A DNA stretch of 6,636 bases, taken from NCBI GenBank assembly GCA_020444775.1, contig JAGRHX010000835.1, positions 1-6,636 of the forward strand, given 5' to 3'. Positions 5,656-6,636 of the stretch are shown here, in pieces. The notes below the pieces were generated by a model. The model did no database searches. It had not been told where the DNA came from and saw only the letters and a list, made by a program, of their open reading frames with translations. Each line of letters opens with the position of its first letter. Position 1 is the stretch's first letter. Origin of the DNA: Gammaproteobacteria bacterium. Lineage in GTDB: Bacteria > Pseudomonadota > Gammaproteobacteria > HK1. The position numbers and the translations under genes are program-made.

Positions 5656-6636
5656 GAGCCCTTCCTGGGCCTGTCGCAGAGCCTGTTCCGCGAGGTCCTC
5701 ATGCCCATCGGCGAGCAGCGCCCGGCCACGCAGCGCGTGCAGCTGCCAGACCAGGTCCAGCAATCCCGCGCCAGCGGCCTGCTCGGCGACCCGGTTCGCG
5801 GTCTGGATCGCGGCTTGCGGCCGGCCCGCATCGAGCAGCGCCCGCGCGTACATGCCATCGACCAACACCCTACCGGTGGTGAAACCGAGCGCGTCGAAGA
5901 AGCCGTGGGCGCGTTCCAGGCGTGCGCGGGACGCGGCCTCGTCGCCCTGGCTGACCAACAGCGCAGCACCCAGCACGCCCTGATTGAGGCCATAGCCGTA
6001 GAACATGTCGCTGTCCACGCCCAGCCAGTGTCGTGCGGCGGGATGGAACAGCAGATAGAAGACATCGTCCAGCACCGACTGCGCCTGGCGACCCTCGACG
6101 AGCGCCTGATCGTAGCGACCCGCCATCGACAGGCTGAGTGCCAGGCCGAGTCGGGCGCGGACCAGGGCGCGGGTGAGGGCGACCAGCTGGGGAATGTCCG
6201 GTGGTGACATGACCATGTGGGTCGGTGGGCGCCAGTCGCCCAGGGCGGTCAGCACCTGGCGGAAATCCTGCTCGGCACCTTCCAGGTCGCCGAGCCAGGC
6301 GCGGGCCTCGCCACGCAGCGCGCGTGCGTTCAGATCGGTGCCTAGAGCCGCGATCTCCAGCTCGGCGGTGCGCTGCACCTCGACCTCGGCGTCCGCGGCG
6401 CGACCCATCATGATCAGCACCTGGACGCGCAGATGTGAGTGGTGCCAGCGGGTCAGTGGTGCCGTGGGCGCCGCATCGGCCGGCGCCAGCGCCTGGAGCG
6501 CGGCCTCACCGTCGCCGCGCAGGTAGGCCTGGTTGGCACGCGCGAGCTCGGCGCTGACCCGCACCCCGGCCAGATTCAGCTGGCCGGGGTCGGGTAGCCG
6601 TATCGAGTGCGCGTCCGGGACCGCAAGCGTGCCACG
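5653..6636 (-). CDS. TPR-repeat part of a TPR-CHAT protein (5' end outside window, ends at TAG)
   Basis: The frame is open from the right edge to a TAG at 5655-5653: 327 residues in the window. A GTG at 6564 could start a 303-residue protein, but it has no Shine-Dalgarno and the 24 codons before it read as ordinary coding sequence, so the gene probably begins beyond the edge. The protein is almost entirely paired helices. Numbered from the GTG, TPR-like units lie at about 6-28 (ANQAYLRGDGEAALQAL), 79-108 (EARAWLGDLEGAEQDFRQVL), 133-164 (LGLALSLSMAGRYDQALVEG), 196-226, 236-262 (ARALLDAGRPQAAIQ) and 272-302 (LRGRALLADGHEDLAEQAL). Such repeats bind protein partners or regulate the attached protease in CHAT proteins. 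The last residues before the stop, LRQAQEGL, lie inside a helix, not at a natural end. The downstream frame continues into the CHAT domain, so this is probably the front half of one broken or recoded gene. Confidence 0.8.
   Translation of the reverse strand, partial: RGTLAVPDAHSIRLPDPGQLNLAGVRVSAELARANQAYLRGDGEAALQALAPADAAPTAPLTRWHHSHLRVQVLIMMGRAADAEVEVQRTAELEIAALGTDLNARALRGEARAWLGDLEGAEQDFRQVLTALGDWRPPTHMVMSPPDIPQLVALTRALVRARLGLALSLSMAGRYDQALVEGRQAQSVLDDVFYLLFHPAARHWLGVDSDMFYGYGLNQGVLGAALLVSQGDEAASRARLERAHGFFDALGFTTGRVLVDGMYARALLDAGRPQAAIQTANRVAEQAAGAGLLDLVWQLHALRGRALLADGHEDLAEQALRQAQEGL

Noticed and set aside
5211..6065. Minus-strand 284-codon frame that crosses the TAG in another register, considered as a frameshift bypass
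   Set aside because: Its product is Cys/Arg/Ser-rich and shows no TPR or CHAT residues, and the true frame resumes without any shift after the TAG.
5353..6207. Plus-strand open frame of 284 codons opposite the TPR region, and another at 4399-5118 opposite CHAT
   Set aside because: These are typical antisense shadows in GC-rich DNA; the minus frame holds clear TPR and CHAT motifs with GC at third positions.
6622..6636. Sigma-54-like TGGCAC...TTGC on the minus strand at the right edge
   Set aside because: The GG-to-GC distance is too short for a -24/-12 promoter, and it lies inside the open TPR frame.

Overview
The window is GC-rich DNA of a proteobacterial type, most likely a gammaproteobacterium. 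That placement is inferred from gene content (a classical methyl-accepting chemotaxis protein, a probable PEP-CTERM/VPLPA surface protein, a TPR-CHAT protein) and strong GC bias at third codon positions; no phylogenetic marker is present. Five genetic loci fill nearly all of it, and no RNA gene, insertion sequence or CRISPR array was seen. The longest non-coding stretch is 226 bases (1490-1715).

Left part (1-1489, minus strand): two exported proteins lie in tandem. The upstream gene (698-1489) encodes a signal peptide, a coiled-coil-like stretch, an IPT/TIG-like beta domain, 14 uninterrupted Gly-X-Y collagen triplets and a cysteine-rich C-terminal domain. After 58 bases follows a gene (start at 639, running off the left edge) for a secreted protein whose last visible residues, APVPL, look like the beginning of a VPLPA-type PEP-CTERM sorting signal. 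Together they suggest extracellular-matrix or cell-surface proteins.

Middle (1716-2495, plus strand): a complete classical NAD-type short-chain dehydrogenase, transcribed divergently from the collagen-like gene and convergently with the chemoreceptor gene. It appears to be a single-gene unit.

Right part (2563-6636, minus strand): a TPR-CHAT gene (entering from beyond the right edge, ending at 4279), then after 135 bases a chemoreceptor gene (4143-2563). The chemoreceptor aligns without gaps to the E. coli Tsr signalling domain (36-heptad type), lacks most of a HAMP domain, and has several substitutions at normally invariant hairpin-tip positions. A candidate sigma-28 (FliA) promoter lies just upstream of it.

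The most notable feature is an in-frame TAG codon at 5653-5655 that splits the TPR half from the CHAT protease half of what otherwise reads as one continuous protein. The frame on both sides is open, GC3-rich and domain-coherent, and the CHAT His/Cys dyad is intact. This could be a recent nonsense mutation, a sequence error, or a real split or readthrough arrangement. All four other gene ends visible in the window use TGA.
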